Positions 36,718 to 45,264 of a DNA stretch of 64,000 bases are shown piece by piece. Positions within the stretch are counted from its first letter, which is position 1; every line of letters starts with the position of its first letter. The DNA lies in the NCBI GenBank assembly GCA_965216445.1, contig OZ244166.1:1922001-1986000 (forward strand). The letters are read 5' to 3'. Below the pieces are notes generated by a model. That model worked only from the letters and a program-made list of their open reading frames with translations, was not told the origin of the DNA and made no database searches. The translations under genes and the position numbers were made by a program. Source of the DNA: MA-ANB-1 sp965216445 (GTDB taxonomy: Bacteria; Actinomycetota; Acidimicrobiia; Spongiisociales; ZC4RG35).

Positions 36718-37384
36718 CGCCGGAGAGCCGCCCCCCATCAGATCAACGACGAGATAGACCATAAGTCCGAGGGCATCTATGCGTGTGGTCCGGTGAGCCA
36801 CAGGAGCGCGGGTCCCGGCGCATTGCGAAGCAATACGCGCCAACATACGCTGGCGCTACGGGTGCTCTAAGACTGGGATAGGAAGACAATCCGGTCGGAC
36901 AAGGTGCAGAGCCGTCGAGGCACCTCAAATCTGTCTAGCGAGCAAGCCGGCTTGAAAACAGCTCGCGAGAATGGCTCAGACGCCACGACAATCGACGGAT
37001 CGGAGCCGCTCCTGGTGCGCCGCAACCCCGCTCTCGCAGTGGCTTCAGCAGCACGCCCGGGAGAACTCGAATCCTCATCGTTCTGATCGGTAGTCCGTGC
37101 GGACGGGTTCCGTGACTTCAGTGTCTACATGAGAGACGGTGCTTTGACGTGGGGTTTTGCCACCGGTTGGTTTGCGTCATCACCGGTCAGTACCGATCGC
37201 CCCGCGGGCCCAGCCGCGGCCTAAATGTCTACCTCTCAGGACGCACCCGGCTTTGTCTCTAACTCGGCCGGCGGGATCACCGGCGATCATGCCCATCCCA
37301 CTCGAGGGCTGGACCTTTAGGGCATCGGGTCGCACATGGGTTGCAGGTCTCCAGCCTTAGGGATAACGGTCGCTCTAATCAAGA
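36718..37384. other. Intergenic region without recognised gene
   Basis: About 670 bases with only short frames lacking ribosome-binding sites. A few small hairpins are visible (TTGCGAAGCAA near 36820). It separates the zincin-like gene from the left boundary of the putative island and may be chromosomal DNA originally downstream of the initiator tRNA gene. Confidence 0.4.
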
Positions 37385-37410
37385 AAGACCCAGGCCATAG
37401 CCTGGGTCTT
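37385..37410 (-). terminator. Hairpin terminator beside the tRNA remnant
   Basis: AAGACCCAGGC-CATA-GCCTGGGTCTT forms an 11-bp stem. Read on the minus strand it is followed by a T-rich run, so it would end transcription coming from the tRNA side. It resembles the hairpin at 49111-49136 behind the intact tRNA gene. Confidence 0.7.
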
Positions 37411-37414
37411 CTTC

Positions 37415-37457
37415 GTAGCGGGGGCGGGATTTGAACCCGCGACCTTCGGGTTATGAG
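37415..37457. repeat. Direct repeat of tRNA-fMet 3' part (putative att site)
   Basis: These 43 bases are identical to 49144-49186, which runs from the anticodon loop to the discriminator base of the intact initiator tRNA. The 5' half of a tRNA is absent here, so this is not a functional gene. Such repeats mark elements that integrate at tRNA 3' ends. The intact gene lies at the other boundary in the orientation expected for insertion. Confidence 0.75.
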
Positions 37458-37727
37458 ACGGTCGCCGCCCGATTTCGGGCTCTCCGCTGACCAGGCCAAT
37501 CCGGCAGAAACCCAACCGTAGCAGGCGATTTCGACTCCGGTTGTTTCGGGGCGTTTCGGGTTGTTTCTGATCCTCGCGTGGTATGGATGTGGTACGGCGG
37601 GATACCCTCGCAACGCTCGAAAGGGCTGTCGAAAGGTTCCTCGAAATAGCTGGGCTCCTCCAGATGGTCGAAGCCTGGGTCGGACAACGGCCGTCCCAAG
37701 CGATCAGAACCACGACTTCGATATCTG
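37458..37727. other. Island left-end region with short repeats
   Basis: No convincing gene. Just inside the repeat lies a run of related short motifs, TTGTTTCGGGGCGTTTCGGG then TTGTTTC near 37540-37567, which could be recombinase arm-type sites. A translated frame here ends in GSNPAPATKK, a pattern that arises from translating tRNA 3' ends and is not a real protein. Confidence 0.35.
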
Positions 37728-37922
37728 CTAGTCCTTCGACGAAATGTCCGACAGAGCGTCCTTTACCCTGCGATGGGTCTCCACGTCGAGCGGAACGCGC
37801 TCTTCCGTCCGCCGCGAACGTGAATTCGGGAAGAAGCGCTCTTCGACCTCGGTGACGGAGATGAACGCGTCGCGGTCTTCAGACTTTTGCTCCTTGCCCG
37901 TCTTGGACTTGGCTCTGGCCAT
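37728..37922 (-). CDS. Small basic hypothetical protein
   Basis: A 64-residue charged protein (MARAKSKTGKEQKSEDRD start) with the central segment FISVTEVEERFFPNSRSRR. It overlaps the end of the upstream frame on the same strand by 44 bases, as in tightly packed operons. I recognise no family. Its position next to the island end suggests remnant cargo of the mobile element. Confidence 0.5.
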   Translation of the reverse strand: MARAKSKTGKEQKSEDRDAFISVTEVEERFFPNSRSRRTEERVPLDVETHRRVKDALSDISSKD

Positions 37923-38476
37923 TGGTCATGTCCCTCTCGTATAGGTGCGCAATGTATCGCTGGTTGAGTTCTGCTTCGAAGTAGTGCTTCCGTTTGATCC
38001 AGATGAAGCCGTCCCCCTTGGAGATGACGGCGACGTCGATCGGCCCTCCCACAGTCTCGTCCGACATCGTGACCCTCTGACGGAACGACGTCAGACTCAC
38101 AAGGGTCTCGTCCACGCGCGCTAGCTCATCACGAGGCATGTGAGTAATTGTCTCCACCACCGGCTGTGCATAGTGCGCGAATCGCATGTGCTCCAAGAAG
38201 CCTTCCAGGTTCTTCAACACGGAAGAAATGGCGGAGGTCAGCTCAGACGTGATCTTTGCCCGGGTTGTTTCTCCCTTGAACGAAAGCGACTTTGCAATGG
38301 CTTCAGGGACTCCCGCGAACAACTCATCTCTGAACAGCGTGAGGTAGTGCTCCAACTCTGGATCGATGCCCTCCATGAAAGCTCGCACTACCTGCGACTG
38401 GGCGAATGGAAGCACCAACACTGGGTTGTCTTCGGTTACGGCCTGAGATCTGTGATCATCCTGCACGAATCGGACC
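37879..38476 (-). pseudogene. C-terminal part of an unknown protein, fused to an MMPL fragment
   Basis: About 198 codons of well-behaved coding sequence (RFVQDDHRSQAVTEDNPVL, SLTSFRQRVTMSDET, GFIWIKRKHYFEAEL) that begin abruptly where homology to the MMPL gene ends. No own start is visible. It appears to be the tail of an island gene whose front was replaced by recombination with MMPL sequence. I do not recognise the family. Confidence 0.6.
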
Positions 38477-39216
38477 TTGCCCAGTCCGAATATAAGTCCG
38501 AAAGTCCATATCGACCCGAGAACGGCGGGAACAATGGCCAGGATGCTGAGCTTGCGGTCGCCGATCGTGGCATAGAACGTACCGACTAGCAGAGCGATCA
38601 CTACCGGCGGGATGATCAGGATGAACCAGCCCAACAAATCGAGCACACTCGAGAAGATCACCGGGTTACCCGAGAACACAAGTTCGAGACCTTCGAATTC
38701 AACCTCGGTGACTGCCCTGGCTGCGGCCGTGGCATCCTCACCAGGGGTAACAATGACCAAGGTGTGACGTCCGTCCTCACTGAGGAGCAGATCTGACACC
38801 GGGCTCTGTTCGAGCAGCTGCGACACCGCAAAATCTGGAAGGGACTCGATGGCGGCGGACTCGATTGGTTGACCTGTGAGCGGGTTGGTCTCAGGGACAA
38901 CGGCGGCCACGGAGTCGATGCCGTCCACTTCGCTCAGGAGGTCACGCAGTTGGGCAAGGCGGGCGAGGTTGGCCGGATTTGTGAAGGACTCACCGTCGGG
39001 AAGCGAGGCGACGACGTTGATTGGATCTCGTGCCTCGTACTTCTCCTAGAGGGCCGCAAACTCCTCTCCGACCTCGTTTCCTTCGAGGAGGAACGAGGAC
39101 ACATCGGCATTGAACGAGACCCGGAACAGCATCCCGATCGCCAACAGGGTGATGACTCCGGTGACGGCGAGCACCACCTTGGACCGCTCGACGATGAATC
39201 TGGCGATCGTGTTCAT
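38477..39216 (-). pseudogene. Truncated MMPL transporter, copy 2
   Basis: This matches the first 245 or so codons of the transporter at 24434-26575, including its ATG and the first outer domain. A TAG at about 39047 replaces the CAG of copy 1 at the same place, and homology stops at 38477 in GLIFGLG, in the first inner helix bundle. An internal start allows a 349-codon frame running into the unknown downstream sequence, but it lacks most of the transporter and is probably non-functional. Confidence 0.8.
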
Positions 39217-39272
39217 TTGCCTCCTCGACCCATTACTCTACAAGTGTTGAATTAATTGAGCAAGGAGAGAAA

Positions 39273-39866
39273 GTGTCCGGATTGGGCCGAAGACCAGGCA
39301 AGCCCGACACCCGTAAAGAGATCCTCGACGCTGCCCGGCAGGAGTTCGCAGCGGCGGGGTACGACGGTGCCACCATCCGTGGGATTGCCTCCGCTGCTCG
39401 CGTCGACCCAGCTCTGGTCATGCACTATTTCGGCAGCAAGGATCGGCTGTTCACAGAGTCGTTGGAGTTTCCGGTGAACCCGTCAGACCTGATCCGTGGG
39501 ATGGCAGCGGGAGAACCTGAGGAGTTCGGCATCAGGGTGGTTGGAACGCTAATTGACACCTGGGACGGGATCGCCGACCGCAGCCCCCTGATCGCAGCCC
39601 TACGTACCGCTATGGGGTCAGGGCCGGTCGCGGACAACTTCCGCCAGTTTGTCACGACATCGATCGTCGGTTCCTTCATCTGGCTGCTCGAGGGAGAAGA
39701 CGCCCAGTTCCGCGGTGTCCTAATCGGAAGCCAGTTAGCAGGACTACTCATCGCCCGATACATCCTCGAGATAGAACCACTGGCGTCAGCGACCAAAGAG
39801 AGCCTGGTCCAAGCGTATGGCCCCACCATCCAACGCTACGCCTACGGATCGGTCACAACCCAGTAG
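39273..39866 (+). CDS. TetR-family regulator, copy 2
   Basis: A 197-residue paralogue of the regulator at 26632, differing mainly by conservative changes, with the HTH ATIRGIASAARVDPALVMHY. It starts at GTG behind AAGGAG. It is intact although its presumed divergent target, the copy-2 transporter, is broken, so it may act on the copy-1 promoter. The control region upstream (39234-39268) is conserved between copies. Confidence 0.9.
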   Translation: MSGLGRRPGKPDTRKEILDAARQEFAAAGYDGATIRGIASAARVDPALVMHYFGSKDRLFTESLEFPVNPSDLIRGMAAGEPEEFGIRVVGTLIDTWDGIADRSPLIAALRTAMGSGPVADNFRQFVTTSIVGSFIWLLEGEDAQFRGVLIGSQLAGLLIARYILEIEPLASATKESLVQAYGPTIQRYAYGSVTTQ

Positions 39867-39960
39867 CCGATTTGAAGATCACCGATCGGTGGCTGGCATT
39901 CTCACCACCACCTCATCCAGATCTCATCTGCTGCTCACCGGAGAGACGGAAACTGATGGC

Positions 39961-40512
39961 ATGAGAGATAGAAGAGCGATACTCGTTGCCACCAGCTTTG
40001 CCCTCGTACTTGCGGCGTGCGGTAGTGGCGGAGGCACGGCAACAACGACGACGACACATGGTCATGCTGCTGATCACAACTTGGGTGATCCAGGAGCCAC
40101 CCCGGCTTCCCAAGTGCCCGACGCCGAGCTCACAACGGGTCCGTTCGCCATATTGGACGATGTGGACTCCGAGACTGCTTTGTCCGGGCAAGCGACCATG
40201 GCGAGACACAACAGCGGCACAACCGTCACTATCGAACTTCGGGGACTGGAACCCAACACCGAGTACATCTCACATGTTCATGTAGCCAGCTGCTCCGAGG
40301 CCGGAGGCGCCCACTACAAGTTCGATCCCGATGGTGACCACCACCCCCCGAACGAGATCCATCTCGCATTCACATCGGACGGGTCCGGTCACGGGTTCAT
40401 GACTGCCGAGAACCATCAGGTGGCCACTTCAGAGGCTGCGAGCGTGGTGATCCATCGAGCGGGACCTGACTCCCCGAAACTTGCCTGCGCCGACTTGGTG
40501 CCCCAGGGCTGA
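39961..40512 (+). CDS. Cu/Zn-SOD-like lipoprotein, copy 2
   Basis: A 183-residue lipoprotein (lipobox LVLAAC) parallel to that at 30198. The N-terminal half has diverged, but the last 80 residues (from GGAHYKFDP to LACADLVPQG) are nearly identical. HVH, the bridging His, HH and SVVIHRAG are all kept, and the Zn-site Asp is again not in place. It follows the TetR gene by only 94 bases, whereas copy 1 has four extra genes in between. I chose the ATG that starts the signal peptide. Confidence 0.8.
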   Translation: MRDRRAILVATSFALVLAACGSGGGTATTTTTHGHAADHNLGDPGATPASQVPDAELTTGPFAILDDVDSETALSGQATMARHNSGTTVTIELRGLEPNTEYISHVHVASCSEAGGAHYKFDPDGDHHPPNEIHLAFTSDGSGHGFMTAENHQVATSEAASVVIHRAGPDSPKLACADLVPQG

Positions 40513-40620
40513 CGCACCAAGCTCCACATGAATTCGCCTCCTCTACGTCGAGGCGGAGCGCACTCCAACCTCGCCTCGGGCGGACCATGCACACAACCGT
40601 GGCCGGGCGGTGCCGCTCGG

Positions 40621-41160
40621 TCACGTTTTCACCTTATGTCGTCGTGGCAGTTTGACACCCATCCTCGACATGACATCTCCCTTGGTGAGTTGGTACGAGA
40701 TCACTCCCGCAACGTGACCTACCAGCAGGCCAACGAAGATGTACCCAGCCGTCTTGTGCGCGGCGAGAGAAGCGAGCTCTTCGTCGATGTTTTCGGGGGC
40801 AACATCTAAGGGAAACGGCGTCATTCCACTACTCACCAGAGTGGCGATGCCACTGATAGCAAGGACAAACAGTCCGACATAGAGAAGGACATGTACACCG
40901 GTGAACAGCCTGGCGCGCCACGGAGGCATTGGCGGTGGCGTCGGTGATTCTTCGGAGAATCTCCATACGACACGCACCAGGGTCATAATTAAGACGGCTA
41001 AGCCGACGCCAACATGAGCCCGGTAGAGGGCGGTCTTCGTCGCACCTTCGTCAATGCGAGCCATGACCATACCGATAGGGATCAAAGCCAGTATCAGCGC
41101 AGCCGACCCCCAGTGCAGCCTCCGAGCCAGTCGGCCGTAGCGTTCTGTGGTGCTTCTCAC
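40621..41160 (-). CDS. Cytochrome b561-like membrane protein
   Basis: A 179-residue protein with four membrane helices and histidines placed as in bacterial b561 proteins: RRLHWGSAALIL in helix 1, YRAHVGVGLAVL in helix 2, GVHVLLYVG in helix 3, and AAHKTAGYIFVGLLVGHVAG in helix 4. Such proteins bind two b hemes and move electrons from membrane quinol, in some cases to superoxide. It is last in the efflux operon, overlapping the permease by four bases. A broken copy lies at 31.3-31.5 kb. Confidence 0.87.
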   Translation of the reverse strand: MRSTTERYGRLARRLHWGSAALILALIPIGMVMARIDEGATKTALYRAHVGVGLAVLIMTLVRVVWRFSEESPTPPPMPPWRARLFTGVHVLLYVGLFVLAISGIATLVSSGMTPFPLDVAPENIDEELASLAAHKTAGYIFVGLLVGHVAGVISYQLTKGDVMSRMGVKLPRRHKVKT

Positions 41161-42356
41161 GTCGTGTGCAAGGCTTCAGTCGGTGAAAGCCGGGCGGCAC
41201 GTGTCGCTGGGTAGAGACCGGCGATGCCTCCGATGAGGAGCGAAGCCGCCATCCCGCCGATCAACGCGACTGGCGGCACCAACGTATTCCAGCCTTTGAT
41301 CGTCGCGTACGAAGCGGTCGCGAGAAACCCGAGCATGACGCCACCCAACCCTCCGATAATCGCGACAAGAAGTGCTTCAGCGAGGAATTGGCTGGCCACA
41401 TTTCTCCGTGTTGCGCCCAAAGCCCGTCTGAGACCGATCTCGCCACGTCGTTCGAGAACGGCGATGACCATCACGTTGGCGATCCCGACTCCTCCAACCA
41501 GGAGAGCCACTGCCCCCAGCCCCAAGAAGAGAGCCGTCAATGTGTCGTCGGCTGCCTCCTGAGCTTCGAGAACGTCAGTAGGCCGAGCCACCTCGACCTC
41601 TTCGGGGAACTCCGGATTGACGGTGGCAGCTAGCACCGCGATCACCTCGTCGACCGCTTCAGGGTCGACCCGCACCAGTAGCCGTGTCGCCTCGTTGTCG
41701 TGATCGAGATATGTTGCAGCTGCATCCATGCCGACTAGCGCCGCCCGGTCGAGGTCGGCTGCAAGATCAAACGATTCGAGGATGCCGATCACGGTGAACC
41801 AGCTATCGCCTAGCCAAACCTGCTGAGTGCCCGAGACCTCGACGACACCAAGACGTTCAGCTGCCACCGATCCCAACACGACGGTTGGATAGTCCGACTT
41901 GGCGGGGTCCAACCAGACGCCGTCGGCAACCGAACCGGCCAACACGTCGAGAAGACTGAGATCCACTGCCTGAACGGTGATACCTCCAGTCTGACCAGGG
42001 TCGGTCAGGTCGTTCTTATAGATGTTGGCGTCGACGGCACTGACAACGCTTGTCGACTCAACCGGTCCGATACGTGCGACCATCGCAGCTGCGTCATCGG
42101 GGAGGGTTCCGGTACCAAAGCCGATTCCTTCACCAGGTTCGACGGTGAGAAGGTTCGTCCCCAACCGGTCCAACTGCGCCAGGAGCTCAGATTTTGAGGA
42201 CTCGGACAAACCGAGCACTCCGACCATCGCCGCTATTCCGATCATGATCCCCAACGCCGATAACACCGTTCTCAGCTTGCGGGTTCTCATACCAACCGTG
42301 GCTGTTCGAGCCAGGTCGGCGAGTGTCATTTCACTCTGCTGTAGCGATTGGCTCAC
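41157..42356 (-). CDS. MacB-type ABC permease
   Basis: A 399-residue permease with an N-terminal helix (LRTVLSALGIMIGIAAMVG), a MacB periplasmic core domain (residues about 45-270) and a FtsX domain of three helices with ERRGEIGLRRALGATRRNVA, ending TRAARLSPTEALHTT. MacB-type systems act as mechanotransmitters exporting antibiotics, lipoproteins or peptides. It overlaps the ATPase gene and the b561 gene by four bases each. Confidence 0.93.
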   Translation of the reverse strand: MSQSLQQSEMTLADLARTATVGMRTRKLRTVLSALGIMIGIAAMVGVLGLSESSKSELLAQLDRLGTNLLTVEPGEGIGFGTGTLPDDAAAMVARIGPVESTSVVSAVDANIYKNDLTDPGQTGGITVQAVDLSLLDVLAGSVADGVWLDPAKSDYPTVVLGSVAAERLGVVEVSGTQQVWLGDSWFTVIGILESFDLAADLDRAALVGMDAAATYLDHDNEATRLLVRVDPEAVDEVIAVLAATVNPEFPEEVEVARPTDVLEAQEAADDTLTALFLGLGAVALLVGGVGIANVMVIAVLERRGEIGLRRALGATRRNVASQFLAEALLVAIIGGLGGVMLGFLATASYATIKGWNTLVPPVALIGGMAASLLIGGIAGLYPATRAARLSPTEALHTT

Positions 42357-43063
42357 GACGCCACACCCTGAAGGGCCGTGTCGTAGTCGATCTTCCCGTC
42401 ACGCACGCCGATGACCCGGGGGAACCCGTCGGCCATTTCCCTGTTGTGGGTGATGACAACGATGGTTGCACCGCTGTCGTGGATCTCTTCGATGAGCTCG
42501 ACGATGGCGTCGCTGTTCTTGGTGTCGAGGTTTCCCGTGGGTTCGTCGGCAAGGATGATTGAGGGGCTTCCCACCATCGCTCTGGCTATAGCCACTCTCT
42601 GGCGTTCACCGCCTGACAGTTTGGTTGCCGGTTGGTCAAGCCGGTGGCCCATACCCACCCTGAGCAACTCGACCTCTGCCAGTTGACGTCGCTCGTCGAC
42701 GGACCGTCCGGTGTAGAGCAGGCCGTCTGCGACATTCTCGAGCGCCGACATCCCGTTGAGCAGGTGGAACTGCTGAAACACAAAGCCAATGTGATGAGCG
42801 CGCAGTGATGAGAGATCGCGGTCCGACAGTTCGGAGACCCGGTAGCCGCTGACGACAATGTCCCCCGAGGTTGGACGGTCGAGTGTGCCCATAAGGTGAA
42901 GAAGAGTCGACTTACCCGACCCTGACGGACCCACGACTCCGACAAGTTCACCTCGACTGACGCTGAAGGTCACGCCAGCGAGGGCGTGAACCGGTGGGGT
43001 CGTGGGATACTCCTTTCTCACATCGATCACCTCGAGAACCGCCTCCTCGAACCCCCAACTCAT
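42353..43063 (-). CDS. MacB/LolD-type ABC ATPase
   Basis: A 236-residue ATPase. Walker A is GPSGSGKST, the LolD/MacB-type Q-loop region is HHIGFVFQQFHLL, the signature is KLSGGERQRVAIARAM, and Walker B is IILADEPTGNLDTKNSD. It energises the adjacent permease. Four-base overlaps on both sides place it in the middle of a tightly coupled operon. Confidence 0.95.
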   Translation of the reverse strand: MSWGFEEAVLEVIDVRKEYPTTPPVHALAGVTFSVSRGELVGVVGPSGSGKSTLLHLMGTLDRPTSGDIVVSGYRVSELSDRDLSSLRAHHIGFVFQQFHLLNGMSALENVADGLLYTGRSVDERRQLAEVELLRVGMGHRLDQPATKLSGGERQRVAIARAMVGSPSIILADEPTGNLDTKNSDAIVELIEEIHDSGATIVVITHNREMADGFPRVIGVRDGKIDYDTALQGVAS

Positions 43064-44652
43064 GGCACCAGCACCTGGTCACCGGCTTCGAGAGCACCAC
43101 CCGCGATTTCGACCATTCCATCGGCGAAGAAGCCGACTTCGACGGCAACGAGACTGCGCGTACCGTCGTCGTGGGGCACTTCCACTGCGTAACCGCCTTC
43201 GAGGAGGGCAACCAGAGCCGACACCGGTACGGCTAAAACGGATTCGACTGAATCAGACTCGATCGTCACGTCGACCGGTGCTTCATCGAGGTCGCCAGCT
43301 TGTGACGGATCGTCAAGTGCGATCAAAACCTGGAAGGTTGCCGGTCCGTCGTTGCTGCGAGTTGCAGTTTGCGGTACTGAAACCACAGTCCCGCCTACCT
43401 CGGTGAAGTCAGGAAGCTTCACGGTGACTGCAGATCCGGGCGCTACCAATCCCTGCTGATCCGCAGGAAGATCCAACCGAACGACTTTTTCAGGCGAGCT
43501 GACAGAAATCACGGTGTTGCCTGCGCTGACCTGGCTCGAGTCGGAGACGAGCTGGCCGGTGACCCGCACGTCATCGGGCATGAAGACAACCTCGCCAAGA
43601 TGGAGTACTCCGTCCGGTCTCAGTCCGCTGTTCTCTTGGAAGGCCAAAACGGCCTCTCTCGTAGCGGGGTCGTAGATTCCGTCGACGATCAAGGCGCCGC
43701 CGGCTTCAAACCCTAGAGCCTGTAGAGATATCTCAAGTTGCAGGATGTCCTGCCCGTTGGCGGCTTCACCGCTAGACACTGTCACCGCGGCTGCGTTGGG
43801 GTTGGCACTGTCGCCGAGGGCCGTGTCGACACTGATTACCTGGGCCGGTCCGGGAAGGAAGACAACCTCGCCGAACTCGACCGATCCGTCCACCTCAGCT
43901 CCGAGGTCCTCTTGCCATATTTCGACGATGCCGCGTGTGCCGGCTGTGAACTCGCCGTCGACGTCAAGGGACCCGTCCGGGTCATACCCCAAAGCGACCA
44001 GGGCCGTCTCCAGCTGGAGGACGTCTTCGCCGGTGAGGTTGGTCGGCGAATCGAATAGCCGCCGATAGGCCGGCTCGGTTCCGTAGAGAAGGACGACCGG
44101 CTGGCCGTCTATCTCGAAGAGAACGTCGCCTTGCTCGACGACGCTGCCGGAGGGGGCGACCCAAGTGATCGTGCCGTTCAACTTTGGCGCAACCTCGACG
44201 ATGTCCTGGCCGATGGTTAGGTCCCGGTACATGGGCTGCTCACCATGGAACAGCACAACCGGCTGGCCGTCGATTGAGAACATTGCCTCGCCGAGAGCGA
44301 CCGTCGTTCCCGGTGCCGCGATTCCGGTTACGGTGCCGCTGATATGAGTTGCGACCGGGTCGTCATCGGTCGATCCCAAGGTTGCTTCGAAGGTGACGAC
44401 TTGCGTGAGGTCGGTGACCACCACGTCCGCCAGTGTCAGTTCGGCGGCATCGCCCTCCGCCGTCGCGTTAGACCCGCCACCAAGGTTGGCGATTAGGAGA
44501 GTCAGAGCGACAAGGCCAACAAAGACACCGCTGATGATGAGCGGGCGACGTTTCCACCAAGGCGGCGCCAACTCCACCTGAGCTTCTTCTCCTTCACCGA
44601 GCGGATCAGTCTCGGAGACCTCTTCCTCGATAGTGATGACTTGATCTGTCAC
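43060..44652 (-). CDS. Efflux adaptor (membrane fusion protein) with peptidoglycan-binding repeats
   Basis: A 530-residue protein. One membrane helix at about residues 35-57 follows a charged cytosolic start. The adaptor part includes two lipoyl-like halves (GTVTGIAAPGTTVALGEAMF and VAPSGSVVEQGDVLFEIDGQ) and a C-terminal barrel region (PADQQGLVAPGSAVTVKLP). Two PG_binding_1-like motifs are inserted at about 190-250 (VLQLETALVALGYDPDG) and 285-345 (ILQLEISLQALGFEAGG). This links the ABC pump to the cell wall in an organism without a typical outer membrane. It overlaps both neighbours by four bases. Confidence 0.88.
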   Translation of the reverse strand: MTDQVITIEEEVSETDPLGEGEEAQVELAPPWWKRRPLIISGVFVGLVALTLLIANLGGGSNATAEGDAAELTLADVVVTDLTQVVTFEATLGSTDDDPVATHISGTVTGIAAPGTTVALGEAMFSIDGQPVVLFHGEQPMYRDLTIGQDIVEVAPKLNGTITWVAPSGSVVEQGDVLFEIDGQPVVLLYGTEPAYRRLFDSPTNLTGEDVLQLETALVALGYDPDGSLDVDGEFTAGTRGIVEIWQEDLGAEVDGSVEFGEVVFLPGPAQVISVDTALGDSANPNAAAVTVSSGEAANGQDILQLEISLQALGFEAGGALIVDGIYDPATREAVLAFQENSGLRPDGVLHLGEVVFMPDDVRVTGQLVSDSSQVSAGNTVISVSSPEKVVRLDLPADQQGLVAPGSAVTVKLPDFTEVGGTVVSVPQTATRSNDGPATFQVLIALDDPSQAGDLDEAPVDVTIESDSVESVLAVPVSALVALLEGGYAVEVPHDDGTRSLVAVEVGFFADGMVEIAGGALEAGDQVLVP

Positions 44653-45200
44653 TGGCTACCTCCTCTGGCTCCGGCTCCGAAGGTGAAGAGATCGCCACAG
44701 GCGTCCAGGGCTGCTGCTACCTCCGGGTCGTCTTGATCGAGACCGCCAAGGATTCCTCGACCTCTGGCTCCGCCTTCCGAGAAATCAGGATCATCAACCT
44801 CGAGACCCTGGTCCCGCAGGCACTCAGCGAACGCGAGCAGTTGATCCTCGATCTCGGTTTGGTCTCCGCCTCCGCCAAACCCAAGTGAGAGGCCCTCGAG
44901 ATGTTGAGAGCACGCTTCTCTCGCGACACCGAGTGCGTTGCGGTCGATATCGGCGCCGTTGGGACGGGGCAGTTGCACGTTGCCCTCGCTATCGACCGTT
45001 GGATCGGGGACATCGACCCCGTTGTCTCTCATACATTGGGCATAGGCGAGAAGTGCAACTTCGGTGTCGACTTCTTCCTGGTTCGCCTGTGGGTCCTCGA
45101 CGCCGTCGGCGTTTTCGAGACTGGCAACGTTGGCCGCAGCTTCGCTACATGCCGCAAACACCAACGCGACCACCATAAGGGCGGCAAAACGTCTGGTCAT
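44649..45200 (-). CDS. Lipoprotein with duplicated Cys motif
   Basis: A 183-residue lipoprotein (lipobox VFAACS). Two copies of a short motif appear, AYAQCMRDNGVDVPDP near residues 52-67 and AFAECLRDQGLEVDDP near 124-139, each followed later by another cysteine (REACSQ, DACGDL), so two disulfides are likely. Similar proteins often accompany ABC/adaptor operons in actinobacteria. A substrate-binding or chaperone role is inferred. It is first of the pump genes after the kinase. Confidence 0.75.
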   Translation of the reverse strand: MTRRFAALMVVALVFAACSEAAANVASLENADGVEDPQANQEEVDTEVALLAYAQCMRDNGVDVPDPTVDSEGNVQLPRPNGADIDRNALGVAREACSQHLEGLSLGFGGGGDQTEIEDQLLAFAECLRDQGLEVDDPDFSEGGARGRGILGGLDQDDPEVAAALDACGDLFTFGAGARGGSQ

Positions 45201-45264
45201 TGATTACTCCTGGTTCGGATAGACCCAGGATCCGCGTCGAACCTCGGAGGTTCCTGTGAGACAG

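Noticed and set aside
36904..37086. 60-codon frame in the gap right of the zincin-like gene
   Set aside because: No ribosome-binding site and no recognisable pattern.
37415..37457. Second tRNA-fMet gene
   Set aside because: Only the 3' half is present. The sequence beyond the anticodon loop cannot form the anticodon, D and acceptor stems.
37375..37713. Frame ending in GSNPAPATKK
   Set aside because: This ending arises from translating a tRNA 3' end and terminator. It is a known kind of false protein.
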